From positions 4,340,001 to 4,404,000 of the forward strand of contig NC_046677.1 of NCBI RefSeq assembly GCF_003369915.1: 64,000 nucleotides of DNA, read 5' to 3'. Shown piece by piece: positions 34,753 through 44,964 of the stretch; the stretch's first letter is position 1; every line of letters begins with the position of its first letter. Origin of the DNA: Drosophila miranda. Taxonomy: Eukaryota > Arthropoda > Insecta > Diptera > Drosophilidae. The notes under the pieces are model-generated. The model worked only from the letters and a program-made list of their open reading frames with translations. It had not been told where the DNA came from and ran no database searches. The position numbers and the translations under genes were made by a program.

Positions 34753-36526
34753 TGCAAACAGCTATGCAATAAAATCATAGCAAGAAACTACATGAAATCC
34801 GTACAATTAAGCAAATAAAATTAGTTTTTAACTATTTCATGGACAATAGTGCCAAAGGGAAGGCTAATTTGGGGGCTGGGTGCTTAAAAAATCACTTAAG
34901 GATCCCCTACACTGTTGGGATTATAGGATTTTTCTCGCTGAACACGAATCAGGCCTCCAAAAGTGCAATTACATTGATACGCCATTGTGTATCGCCCATT
35001 GTGTAAAAAAATAACAATTTGTGGTATACGAGGGTATCTGTAGTCCTTATGTAAAAATTGTATATATGTAGATATAAGAACCACCCGATCAAAACAAAGA
35101 CAGAAACTAGGCAGCAATGTAAGCTCCCGTTTGTTGCTCCTTGCTCCGCATTTGCTGAGAGCGTGGCCTGAGAGAGTGAAAGAGCGAGAGACACTCGTGT
35201 CAGCAGAGTGTGGATGGCATTTTAATGTTTTTGTTGCTGAGAGAGCAAATGGGTTCCGTTTGCCGAGAATCCGAACTCCCTGCTCTCGTGTTCTCGCAAT
35301 CTCGCATTGTTGATGCTGAGAGAGAAGACGAAAGACACGATCGGGAATAAAAAGACAGCCACAAAGCAACTGCGAGAGTGTATGTATGTGTGCGTGCATT
35401 GCGGTCGGGAAGCAAAGCTCTCGCTTGCAGATGAAATGAAGATCAAGAGATAAGACAATTTGACAGTGCGCTTGGAGGCGAAGTACAAGAAAAATGCAAG
35501 AAAAGAAGAAGCCTAATCTCTGACACGGTCCTAACAAGTTTGGATATGTAGTAAATCGAATGCTGGAAGGCGATTTAACAATTTGGGTTTCCGCAAAGCC
35601 CTACATGCCCTCGAAGACGGTTTCCATCAACAGAGGCCTCTCAAGTGACCCCGGCCAATGGAAAAAAACCCTGCTGACGAGACTTTTGGCAAAGGCTTTA
35701 CATAAGAGTACCCACACCTTACAGTGCTTTAGAAATGGGGCAGCTGTCGTTAGGATACAAACCCCCATTTCCTCCCCCCCCACAAATATAATTTTTCACT
35801 AAAAAATATACATCACAGTAGGCTGTATTCTGTAACCTTTGGAATATTCAGGCCCTTAGTTGTAAAACCAAACAATTTTTCATTCGTTTTCCGGCTCTCG
35901 TTCAGGCAACAACTAAAAATTATTTTCGGGAAAAAAAAATTATGAAAATTATTTGAGTAAAAAAATTTGTGTGTAAAAATGTTTACGCGAGTTAAAAAAT
36001 TTTGTTTGCGAAAAGTATCACAAGTGTAAAAATTATTATTCGTAAATCCTAATTCCAATGATGGCTAAAAGGTAGTGACAAGTGAAATTTGTTTTGGCAT
36101 ATTAACATGGATCCATTCCGCAGTATTTCCACACAATTCAGCCCACACTCCATACTCCAAACTACACAATCCACACTTTAAGCTACCCAGTCCACACTCA
36201 TTGAACCGCATTTCAATCTACCAGACTCTTATACACAAACTACACTTCGATAAGCATATACATATGTATAAGCATACTTCTTATACGCTAATCTGCACAC
36301 TTATACTCTGATCTGCACACTTATCTACACTCTACGCCAATCTGCGGAGTTATTTACACTCTACGCCAATCTGCGGAGTTAATTACACTCTACGCCAATC
36401 TGCAAAACTAACCTACACTCTACGCACTGGACGCACTTCAGCAAAGCAAATGAAAAATGGTCGATTAACACAACTCAATACTCAAAGGATACGTGTTTGG
36501 CCATATGTTTGGAATTAGGGTAAAAC

Positions 36527-36771
36527 ATGTTTTACATGTTCTCGCAACGCAATCGTCTACTTGGGGGTAAGTCCTTTAGAGATTTATTCTTGACAATCTT
36601 ATGCTAATTCTTCATTTGATTTTGCAGGATGCAGCAATAATGATTTCTACAGATACGGGTTACGTTTCAAAGAAAGCCATCGACAGAATGGTTTTTGTAA
36701 GTATACATATATCATATATTTATTTATATATAATTGCAATTTCGTTTGTCTTTTGCTTAGCTTTCACTTAA
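36527..36771 (+). CDS. Three-exon microgene, first copy of unit 10
   Basis: Complete copy, Leu form, convergent with a frameshifted Feo-like gene. Confidence 0.4.
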
Positions 36772-36863
36772 TACAAATTAATACCGAAGGACCAGCTGGA
36801 ATTAGCCAATACAAGTTTTTTTTTCAAAGTTCCATGTTAAAAATGTTTCATTTGACAGTTTTT

Positions 36864-37561
36864 TCATGGCCAAGCAAGACCATGACCGGCATAACTGTTG
36901 CGCATCTGCCGCAGCCGCTCTAGTGTCTCTGGTGTTAGATTGTGGCTCAGATCGTTCAGTAGGCGATCCTCTGCATCGGTCTGGGGCATCAGCTCGAGCA
37001 TCTTCATGCCATGCTTGATGGCCTTGCGCAGCTGGTCCAGCTCCGTCTGGCGCACTGCGCGCTGAGAGCGCAGGTTGTCGAGATGGTCGCGAAAGCCGTC
37101 CATCTCATCGGGCAGGGGCAGCGGGTCCGCCAGTAGAGGGAGCGGCAGTGCGCCCAGCTCTTCGCAGAGCTGCTCCTGCTGGAGCAGCAGCTCCCCGATC
37201 TCCGCCCGACGTTTCAAGAGCTCCTCGCGCAGATGCTCAATGCTTTTGTCCAGCTTCAGCTGCCATATGATCAGTGGCACATCGTTGGCCTCTGACCAAT
37301 GTCCACCGTCTCATGGAGGAGTCGGGTGAGGTCGCTGGCCTCGGCTCGGAGTGCGGCTATGTCATCCAGGATGGCCGCCTGCTTCTCCCGCGACTCGGTC
37401 AGCAGATCCGTATAGAAATTATCCGCGTGCGCCTTGAGTTTGTGCAGAAAGTCCTCGCATGTCTTCGGCTCGAACATGAGGGACCACATTGAATGGAGCT
37501 GCTCCACATGCTCGCCAGTCATCTCAAGGATCTCTCCCTTGATGGAGGTTGGGTCAACCAT
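36864..37561 (-). pseudogene. Broken Fascetto/PRC1-like copy, unit 10
   Basis: One base is missing from the CGTCGGGCC stretch near 37286, shifting the frame at about residue 92. The rest aligns with intact copies, with one Ser-to-Leu change (LLKRRAE). The gene nearest the array edge is thus inactive. Confidence 0.8.
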
Positions 37562-37800
37562 AGCCAATAGGAATGGGTCTTGTATTCGCGAATGGAAGGA
37601 ATTTATGTGATGTGTGCAGGATTTCGATTGCACAATGTGTTGCTCAAGGAAAATGCCTCCGCACAGATAAGTGACGCCTCTCGTGTTGGCACAAATTGCA
37701 CAATGAAAATTTTGTGTGCTTGATTTGCCTCATGCCTCAAAGCACAACTTAATACTCAAAGGATACGTGTTTGGCCATATGTTTGGAATTAGGGTAAAAC

Positions 37801-38045
37801 ATGTTTTACATGTTCTCGCAACGCAATCGTCGACTTGGGGGTAAGTCCTTTAGAGATTTATTCTTGACAATCTTATGCTAATTCTTAATTTGATTTTGCA
37901 GGATGCAGCAATAATGATTTCTACAGATACGGGTTACGTTTCAAAGAAAGCCATCGACAGAATGGTTTTTGTAAGTATACATATATCATATATTTATTTA
38001 TATATAATTGCAATTTCGTTTGTCTTTTGCTTAGCTTTCACTTAA
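37801..38045 (+). CDS. Three-exon microgene, second copy of unit 10
   Basis: Complete copy, Arg form. It is the last microgene before the array degenerates to the single-copy Mst(3)CGP locus. Confidence 0.4.
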
Positions 38046-38325
38046 TACAAATTAATACCGAAGGACCAGCTGGAATTAGCCAATACAAGTTTTTTTTTTC
38101 AAAGTTCCATGTTAAAAAAGATATAATAAAAAAGATGTCTGATTGTGATTATTATTAGCACTTAATTATTGTGCCATAATTTTTAAGGGGGGCTTATAAG
38201 GGTTGTTATCCAGTGTTGCTTTTCCCCTGAATTAAAGCACAGAACCCCTTGAAGAACTGCCGCTGACATTTTCATTTCATTTGACAGTTTTTTCATGGCC
38301 AAGCAAGACCAAGATAAATGTTATC

Positions 38326-38466
38326 TTATTTTATGTTTGGATACGGCTCTCCCTTTTTAAAAAACTCGAAAATCTTAGTAGCCCTATTCTTTGGTAGATC
38401 AGGCATATTCGAAATGGGATTTTCCTCAGTCTGTTTCCATTCCTGTTCCCGTAAACATCTATATTT
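38326..38466 (-). other. Possible antisense coding exon
   Basis: The minus strand reads KYRCLREQEWKQTEENP and on to EFFKKGEPYPNIK before a stop, which looks like protein rather than noise. Array copies keep most of it but stop earlier, after RATKF. A possible acceptor (TTACATAG) lies upstream at about 38490. I do not recognise the protein, and overlap with the Cys-Gly-Pro 5' region makes the call weak. Confidence 0.2.
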
Positions 38467-38651
38467 TTTGTTAAATTTTCGTTCTATGTAAGTGTATAAA
38501 AAATAGCAAAAATTGTAGTAATTCACTTTTGGAAACTTTAGGTTCCTATCGTAGTATGCCCTGCCAGGTATAATCAAAAGAAAGAAAGAGTTACCCAAAA
38601 CCAGAGCCGGCACCTGTTTCCGTGAAGAAGTGGCGAATATTCGGCGACAGG

Positions 38652-38849
38652 ATGTGTGGTGGCGGCTGTTATCCTTGCTGCAGCCCCTGCTGTGGTCCCT
38701 GCTGCAATCCATGCTGCAGCCCCTGCTGTGGGCCCTGCTGCAGTCCATGCTGTAGCCCCTGTTGCTCGCCCTGCTGTTCACCGTGCTGCTCCCCCTACTG
38801 CTATCCATGCTGTTATCCCTGTGGAGGCTGTGGTCCGGGCTGTTGCTGA
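38652..38849 (+). CDS. Mst(3)CGP-type sperm protein, single-exon (65 aa)
   Basis: ATG opens MCGGGCYPCCSPCCGPCC, followed by thirteen or so (S/G/N)PCC repeats and the end CGGCGPGCC. Length, start and composition match the fly Mst84D/Mst87F group, structural proteins of elongating spermatids. These are known to be under translational control through a 12-nt element in the 5' UTR. A near match, ACATCTATATTT (consensus ACATCNAAATTT), lies at 38455-38466, far upstream for that role. In array copies, a deletion after CCCTGTGG removes this gene's stop and fuses the repeat to 3' UTR-like sequence. This is probably the donor of the array's Cys-Gly-Pro exon. The exact family member is not identifiable. 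Confidence 0.8.
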   Translation: MCGGGCYPCCSPCCGPCCNPCCSPCCGPCCSPCCSPCCSPCCSPCCSPYCYPCCYPCGGCGPGCC

Positions 38850-39185
38850 TGTTCCACGGCCACTTCTTTAGAAAGAAATCCAGGTGCTGGGTTCTGGTTC
38901 AGCCAAATTGATGGATGGAAACAGCTATGCAATAGAATCAAAGCAAGAAATACTGTAAAACCATAAAAAAAAGCCAATTTAGTCTTAGTCTTAGGATACA
39001 AACATAACAAGGAGTACAGAAAATCAACAAAAAAAGAATAAATGCAATACGTAAAATGTTTAAAATTGTGGGTTTTAAAAAAGATGGGTTTTTAGCTATT
39101 TCTTGGATAATAGTGCCAAAAGGAAGGCTACTTTGGGGACTGGGGGCTTGAGAAATCACTTAAAGATCTCTTACACTGTTGGGAC

Positions 39186-39217
39186 TATAGGGCTTTCATC
39201 GCTGAACACGAATCAGG
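39186..39217 (+). repeat. 32-bp boundary motif, left arm of inverted pair
   Basis: A diverged copy of the array boundary motif (core TCATCGCTGAACACGAATC). Its inverted match lies at 39637-39668 with 29 of 32 bases the same. The pair encloses about 420 bp without genes. It could be the end of an old inverted-repeat element from which the array boundary derives. Confidence 0.5.
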
Positions 39218-39636
39218 CCTCCAAAAGTGCCATGGTGTACCGCCCTAGGACTGCAAGTAGAGCGCAAGCGCCCATGAAAATTTTTGATTGATTAAGGCAT
39301 TTTAGATTTAATTAAATTTTTTTGACAGCTCACGCGTTTTTTTTTATTATTTTATTTGATGGGTTTTTGGTGCGAATTGAGTTGCCGCAAGGCGAAGAAT
39401 CGGCAATGACCAGATACTTCAATAGTACCAGGCTCAATAGTAGGGCTCGAGGCAAGGCTAGTTATTGTTGCATTATTTTCTTGTTGTAGCGTCCCTTGAG
39501 ATGCATTGATTAATTGTTAGACGCAATCGTTGTTATCGATGTTCGGAGGAGGAGTGTTGTACAAGGTACATTATTCTCTACACAAGATTGAAAAAGGGTT
39601 TTTCTTAAAATCTCGATTGATAGGCACTTTTAAAGA

Positions 39637-39668
39637 CCAGATTCGTGTTCAGCGATGAAAATCCTATA
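39637..39668 (-). repeat. 32-bp boundary motif, right arm of inverted pair
   Basis: The reverse complement of the motif at 39186. This is the only inverted copy I noticed; all array copies are direct. Confidence 0.5.
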
Positions 39669-39721
39669 TGAATCAGTGTTATTGGTGCTCCTTTATTCTT
39701 ATAAAATCTTCATTACGAAGT

Positions 39722-39995
39722 CATTCTACATCTCCAGTCATATGCATCTACATCTACATTTAGAGTCATTCTACAGCTACATCTACATCTACAGTTGTCT
39801 TCATTTGATCCTACCGTCATTCTACATCTACATGGTACCTCCTTTCACTGCCTGTCTTGCTCTTTTAATAGAATTCTTGGATATATATAATTCTGATTTA
39901 TTATTATATATATTCTTACATATTATTCTTCATTTATTCCCATGGAAATAGAACGATAATGTCATCTATATACACGTACAGTCATTCTACATCTA
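39722..39995 (+). repeat. CATCTACA-rich tract
   Basis: Scattered repeats of CATTCTACATCTACAT occur at about 39722, 39758, 39778, 39817 and 39980. Low-complexity and non-coding. Confidence 0.5.
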
Positions 39996-42700
39996 CTGGC
40001 ATTCTTCCTCCATGTACTTCCATCCTCTTACTGTGTTTCTTACTATAAGGGTAGCTCATGGTATCCCAACGTTTGCATTTCTTTAATCTCGTACACATAG
40101 TACTTTTTTTTAAGCAAAGCAGGAAGGAATTCTTTTCCTATTTGCCAGCTAAGAGAGTAAGCTGTTTGCATTCCCAATTGATTTATAAGCAGGGGGGCTT
40201 CCTTCCCCCACACAGATAGTGAGAGAGAGGGAGGAAATAATGCATACAAATTTGTCTATATACGAGAGTATTCCCGTACTCTTCTGCTCTCGAATTCTTC
40301 ATCAATTTTATGCACAAAATGCTGCTCTGCTCACCAAAGATACGCGAGTTGTCTTTTCAATTTCCCTGCGTATGCTTAGTCAGCGCAGTGCTTTCCACGC
40401 TTACCCATGCAAAAGCTAGACCATTTCCCCCCCATTTTCCTCCATTTCCTTTGAACCTCAGACTTGAACTCCCACTCGGACTCTGGACTAGGGTGATTTT
40501 TGTTTGCATTTTGTTGGCTCAAGAGACTAATGGTGCATGGCACCCCCTCCACCCTCCACCCTCCCCCCTAGTCCAGTGTCTGTCCTGTCTGCATTTTTTT
40601 CCAATTCAACAGTTAATAAATCCCCAACATGCATACGATTCGTGCTCGTAGTATCTGTGGCAGAGTGCAGGCAAATGGCCAATTGAAGGGGCGCCCCCGG
40701 CACCGTTCCGGCCACTATATCTACATGCAATTTAACCCTTGGCTTATTGACGAAAAATTGCATTGAAAGATGGCTTTTTAGAGATTTTATGGCACAAATA
40801 TTGGGAAAATATTCGATTGAAAAGAAACTAAAGAGAGATTTGTGTTTATAGTTTAAAAAGGAGTAAAATTTACACGAAACACCATCCAAAATTAACCCAA
40901 TTTTATATACAATTGCTATTTTTCTCTTTGGTGTGCCATGGGTTAAAGCCATCCTGGCATTTCCTGGGTAACCAGCTCAATTGACCAAAAAGAAGTTTGC
41001 CAAAGACTTGAATGGTTTTCCAACTGCATTTCGGGCTTGCACTTTTATGCATAATCAGCAATTTATGTCAACGGCAGAGGAAAAGCCAACGGGCAGGACA
41101 CTGAGGCCACTGGGGGCATTGCGCATACGCCACGTTAGCCAACGCCAACGCCATTCCAATTGCAATCTAATTACCAACAAATGCTAGATGTGAGATAGAT
41201 GCAGATGCAGTTGGAATTTGCATGGAATTGTGCTGTGCTTCCATTCGGGCCTGCGGCTTCAGGATGTGTGTGACAAGGACATGGTGCTCGTTTTCTGGAG
41301 GGCTTTCGTGTAGCTTCTTTTTGGGAATGATGTGTGAATCCCATTGTGCGTGGACTCCACTCCCCTCCACAAGATGGCAATTAGGGAAAGTCAACGCGTT
41401 GCAACGCCAAGAGCCATGGATGGCAGAATCTACTCTTCAAAGCGATGTTTAGACAGTTTTCCCATATGCATTTACTGCCTATTACTGCGTATCTTATATT
41501 TTGAAAGCCAATGTCCTGTGTCTGGCCAACAGCCCCCTGGAATTGCCATAAGCCCTAGCCAAAGACAATTAAGACAAACAAAGGGCATTTGGCTCCAGAG
41601 CCAAAGCAGACACTGAAGATGGAACTATTTTGCATATTTGCCAGATAGCCAGACAGCCATCCCGAGATGCATATTATAGATATGCCAGGCATGGTTCTAC
41701 TTCTGTCAATTAGGGTCTCAATTCAGGTTTAATTTGGCCAACACCTCTGCAGGCCATCACCAGGATCCTGGTATGCGTAAACCTGATACTTTCTTTGAAA
41801 TTACTTATCAAAAGGCCATCCAAGGCGCAATTAATCTTAATTATTATCATAGAATTTCGTATGCAAGTCGTCGGGCAAAAGTTCTCCCACTGTTTTTGGG
41901 TATGGGATATATTTAAGCCTCTGCTTTTGATGGGTTCTCTTCGGCACTGTTTGGAATGTCCTTTGCTGTCCTGTTTTGTCCGAGGATTGTCAGCAAATCA
42001 GGTGCAAGACGTGATGTGCTTTCGATAAAGTGCACAGCAAAATATAAAGAATACAAAAATGTTAGGCAGAGAATGAATGAAGATGAAACCGAATCAGGGA
42101 ATACTCTGTCGGATGAATTTTTGCAATATTTTATCTACAGTAATCGACGAGAGATTATTCTCAATAAATCTCAGATATATTCTACAATTTACATTGGCTT
42201 TTGCTATCGGTTGAGGGAAGAACCCATATATTTTATTGACACATGATTTTTTCAGCGGGGATTTGGAAGCGTCTTCAGGCTTAGTTTTTAAAAATTTGAA
42301 ATGATTCATATTTCTAAGAAATTAAATATGAATACAGGGAATATAAATATTTTATTTTCCCACCTGTCTAATAAATCAATTTAGGGATCAGGGTCGTAGA
42401 CAGCGACGTACAAACCCCCAGCAGGAACCATCATACCCTCCATGAGAGTACAACGAGAGAGTAAGAAAAAGTAAGGTAAAAAAAAAAACTTTTAATGCGC
42501 TTAGGCGACGAACGATACACGAACGTTGGACGGTGGGCGGTGGACGGAGGAACTGTGAAACGGTAAACGGATGGATGGTGAACGGTAAGCGGTAAACAAA
42601 ATCAAAACCAAAACCAAAGCAAAACCCACAGAGAAATAGCGAAGGAACGGAACGGTCCAGCACTTAAAATCTACTACCGACCAACCGACCTCCCCTCTCT
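39996..42700. other. Non-coding stretch
   Basis: Ordinary fly intergenic or intronic sequence. Short ORFs show no protein-like composition. A G/A-rich block with ACGGT/GGACGG repeats lies at about 42510-42600. Confidence 0.6.
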
Positions 42701-42744
42701 CCTGCCAAAATATCCCTTCCCTGCTATGGCCCTCCCTTCTCCCC

Positions 42745-42902
42745 TATAAAAGGACGTACCGGTGCGTGAGCAATTTTTCTAAACGAGAAATAACATGGAA
42801 AGAACTCAACGAGAAGCACGTCGGGGACGAATCGAGGCTCCTTCAGCGACGAGTAGGAGTATAATGATGATGATGATGACGATGGCGATGATGGTTGCTT
42901 AA
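42745..42902 (+). promoter_or_regulatory. TATA box with a 35-codon ORF downstream
   Basis: CTATAAAAGG at 42744-42753 is a strong TATA box. An ATG at 42795 opens 35 codons (MERTQREARRGRIEAPSA, then a Met-rich run from an ATG microsatellite) ending at 42902. The spacing would suit a short 5' UTR. No downstream gene is visible, so this may be a relic promoter or part of an unrecognised repeat. Confidence 0.3.
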
Positions 42903-43558
42903 GTCATGTTCAAGGTGTTTTCTGGAAAGGTTTCGACCCCAAACGCAAGTTGTTAAATATTGAGCAACATTCCTTGAGACCTTTTGGTTCATTTGAAAGT
43001 TAACTAATTGAAGCGTTTAATGAAGCGCATCCCAATTCTGTGGAAGGTATCTGGCATCTAGTGGCTTTACAGGGGCTTTGATTTGATTATTTATGACTCG
43101 AAGGAAAAACCTAAAAAAAAGGAAGATAGGTCCGCAGGATGTCCAAGTACAAAAAAGTAGTCGAAGTAGTGTAGGCGAAGAATAAGTACCCTGCAGTACC
43201 AGCAGTGAGCGATGACGAATGTCATCTACAATGTCATCGAGGCGTTGACGCCAGCCAAATCGAACCCTTTGTTTTTTCTTTTGTTTCTTTCTTTTCCGCG
43301 CGTGCCGAACGTAATTCGGTTCTGCCGACCGTGCGCAGTAGCAGAGAACTTCGTTTTATCTTTTCGTCTTCTTTGCGCCTGCGTCGACAGAACTCTTTTG
43401 CTTTGTTCTTTGCTATTTCCAATCGTCACACGGAGTTTTAATAAGTGAAAATATGTAATCTGTGATTATTATTATTATCAGGTAAGTGCAGTTTTTAAAT
43501 AATTAATAATATGTGTTGTACGCGTGTTAAATAAAAAATTATTTCAGCGGCGGTGAAG

Positions 43559-43672
43559 ATGAAAATACCCGACGAGCCAGCAGAAAAAGTGATTCGGAAG
43601 GCTATTCACAACATTAAGAATAGTCATTTTCAGAAGACCTCAAGAGAAAAAAAAATACAAAGCAGACAATAA
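43559..43672 (+). pseudogene. 37-codon remnant ORF inside the transposon
   Basis: ATG after a clear acceptor (TTATTTCAG at 43547) opens MKIPDEPAEKVIRKAIHN and ends in a basic tail. The upstream donor CAG|GTAAGTG is at 43482. Probably the leftover of a spliced gene of the parent element; I cannot name it. Confidence 0.35.
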
Positions 43673-43738
43673 TGAATAATAATAAATAAAAATAATTGGA
43701 AAAATAAACAATTACAATGTATTACTTTTTATATTAAA

Positions 43739-43972
43739 TGCATGATTTTTCGTAAAAAATCATCACTTATTAAGTGCATGATATTTAGGTAAAAATCATC
43801 ACCTATAAAATGCATGATTTTTAGGTAAAAATCATCGCTTATTATGTGCATGATCTTTAGGCAAAAATCATGCATTTAATAAGCGATGATTTAAGCCAAA
43901 AAATCATCACTTATAAAATGCATGATTTTTCGTGAAAAATCATCGCTTATTAAGTGCATAATTTTTCGGCAA
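43739..43972 (+). repeat. 36-bp palindromic tandem array
   Basis: About six and a half copies of a 36-bp unit (TGCATGATTTTTNGGTAAAA, then ATCATCACTTAT). Each contains an ATGATTTTT/AAAAATCAT inverted repeat. One copy, near 43870-43905, is in reversed orientation. Confidence 0.75.
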
Positions 43973-44964
43973 TGCTCGATGACAATGTCTCAGCGTATGG
44001 CCGGTCATCGACTATGTCATCGGGGGTAGTGACGCGGTCATCGACGTGTCAGCAGCTGAGTCATTAATGACCCGTACTGCAGGGTACCGCAGCGTCTTCA
44101 TTGATATGTAATTAATTATATATGAAGGTACATACATATGTTCCTGCTTAAAAGCTAAGTCCAGCCTTGTGGATCTTGACAGCCGCGTGGATCTTAAGAG
44201 CGAAAGCTACAGAGCTAGAGCGCTGCCAGCTCTCAGAGAGTGGATACAGAGCTTTGTAACAGGCTGTTATTGGAGACAGCCTCAACAGACTATTAACTTG
44301 GGGCTGCTAACAGCGCTGTTCATCTATTACAGCTGTTCCCCTGAAGAGAGCTGTTACAGCGACATCAAGTCCTGTATTACCCTGTAATAAAATATATATA
44401 TGGGGATATATTCACCCTTTATTAATTTATTTGTTTCTTTACTAGTCTTTTCTTGATTAATATAGAATGATGGATTGTCCAATTTACTTGGTTTTTGATT
44501 TTGATTGAGTCTCACTATTTCGTAAAATGATGCCGTATTTATACAGAAATTTCATTTGCAAGTCGATTGAAATGATTTTCCACTATTGGCCTTATATATC
44601 TGTTTATACTGTATGCCACAATATACCACAATAGTCTTACAGCCCGGTCTTGGTCTAGTAGCCCGGTTTTCCGTATTGATGTCGATTTGGGCTGTCCAAA
44701 AACTCGAAACTCTCATTCGTTTGACTAAGTTCCGAGGGTAAACAACCTAGATGTCGAAATTTTAAGTTTTTTTTTAGTTTATATTGTTTTAATTTTTTTT
44801 TTTGTGATAATTATGGCAGTCAAAAGTACATTTTATGTTTTAACGAAGATTTGCACACGTTTTAATGTGAGAAAAAACGGTAAGCCATCAGATACATCCA
44901 TTCATTGGAGAAAACCATTAAAAAAGATAAATCGCTTGTAGCATTTAGTTGTTGGAGTCGGGCA

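Larger units (their letters stand above)
30649..34911 (+). repeat. Array unit 9 (exon-1-bearing mosaic)
   Basis: It has an intact microgene pair and an open Feo-like gene. That gene shares a silent variant with units 6 and 7 (near 33097) but not their Ala-to-Ser change. A private deletion of about 17 bp lies near 31870. This mosaic pattern indicates conversion. Confidence 0.9.
1..39175 (+). repeat. Tandem array of ten 2.8-4.3 kb gene-bearing units
   Basis: The same boundary motif (CTGTTGGGATTATAGG) recurs at 1, 3011, 7335, 11333, 15350, 19687, 23790, 27893, 30649 and 34912, always in one orientation, and in diverged form at 39176. Unit lengths are 3010, 4324, 3998, 4017, 4337, 4103, 4103, 2756, 4263 and about 4264 bp. 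Units differ by rare substitutions, by minisatellite copy number, by presence of the Feo-like gene and second microgene, and by loss of microgene exon 1. The left end is cut by the window edge. The right end passes near 38355 into a diverged copy carrying a plain Mst(3)CGP gene, so the array appears to expand leftward from that locus. The homogeneity points to recent amplification by unequal exchange and conversion. Confidence 0.95.
34912..39175 (+). repeat. Array unit 10 (hybrid right end)
   Basis: The unit matches the others up to about 38355. After that, identity drops and the two-exon Cys-Gly-Pro gene is replaced by a simple one-exon Mst(3)CGP gene. Its Feo-like gene is frameshifted. The change marks the array edge. 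Confidence 0.85.
43189..44084 (+). mobile_element. Non-autonomous DNA transposon with TA target sites
   Basis: Inverted ends CCCTGCAGTAC (43189-43199) and GTACTGCAGGG (44074-44084) are flanked by TA on both sides. Both subterminal regions are rich in TGTCATCGA motifs. Inside are a possible 66-bp intron (43482-43547), a 37-codon ORF (43559-43672) and a 36-bp tandem array. It has no transposase. The superfamily is not clear: the TA duplication suggests Tc1/mariner-like insertion, but the ends are not typical. Confidence 0.6.

Noticed and set aside
38326-38808. The 160-codon minus-strand ORF as a whole
   Set aside because: Its N-terminal half is the mirror of the Cys-Gly-Pro gene. Only the last 46 codons look protein-like, and these are reported separately with low confidence.
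1-39175. CRISPR-like or simple satellite explanation for the regular repeats
   Set aside because: Units are kilobases long, contain spliced genes and differ in gene content; the organism is an animal.
42388-42663. 91-codon minus-strand ORF
   Set aside because: It is the complement of a purine-rich, repeat-like tract (ACGGT, AAACCAAAACC), with no convincing protein features.
44150-44400. Possible solo LTR or short gene (72-codon ORF)
   Set aside because: It ends in AATAAA-like sequence and has AACAGCTG inverted repeats, but I found no target duplication, TG...CA ends or coding features.
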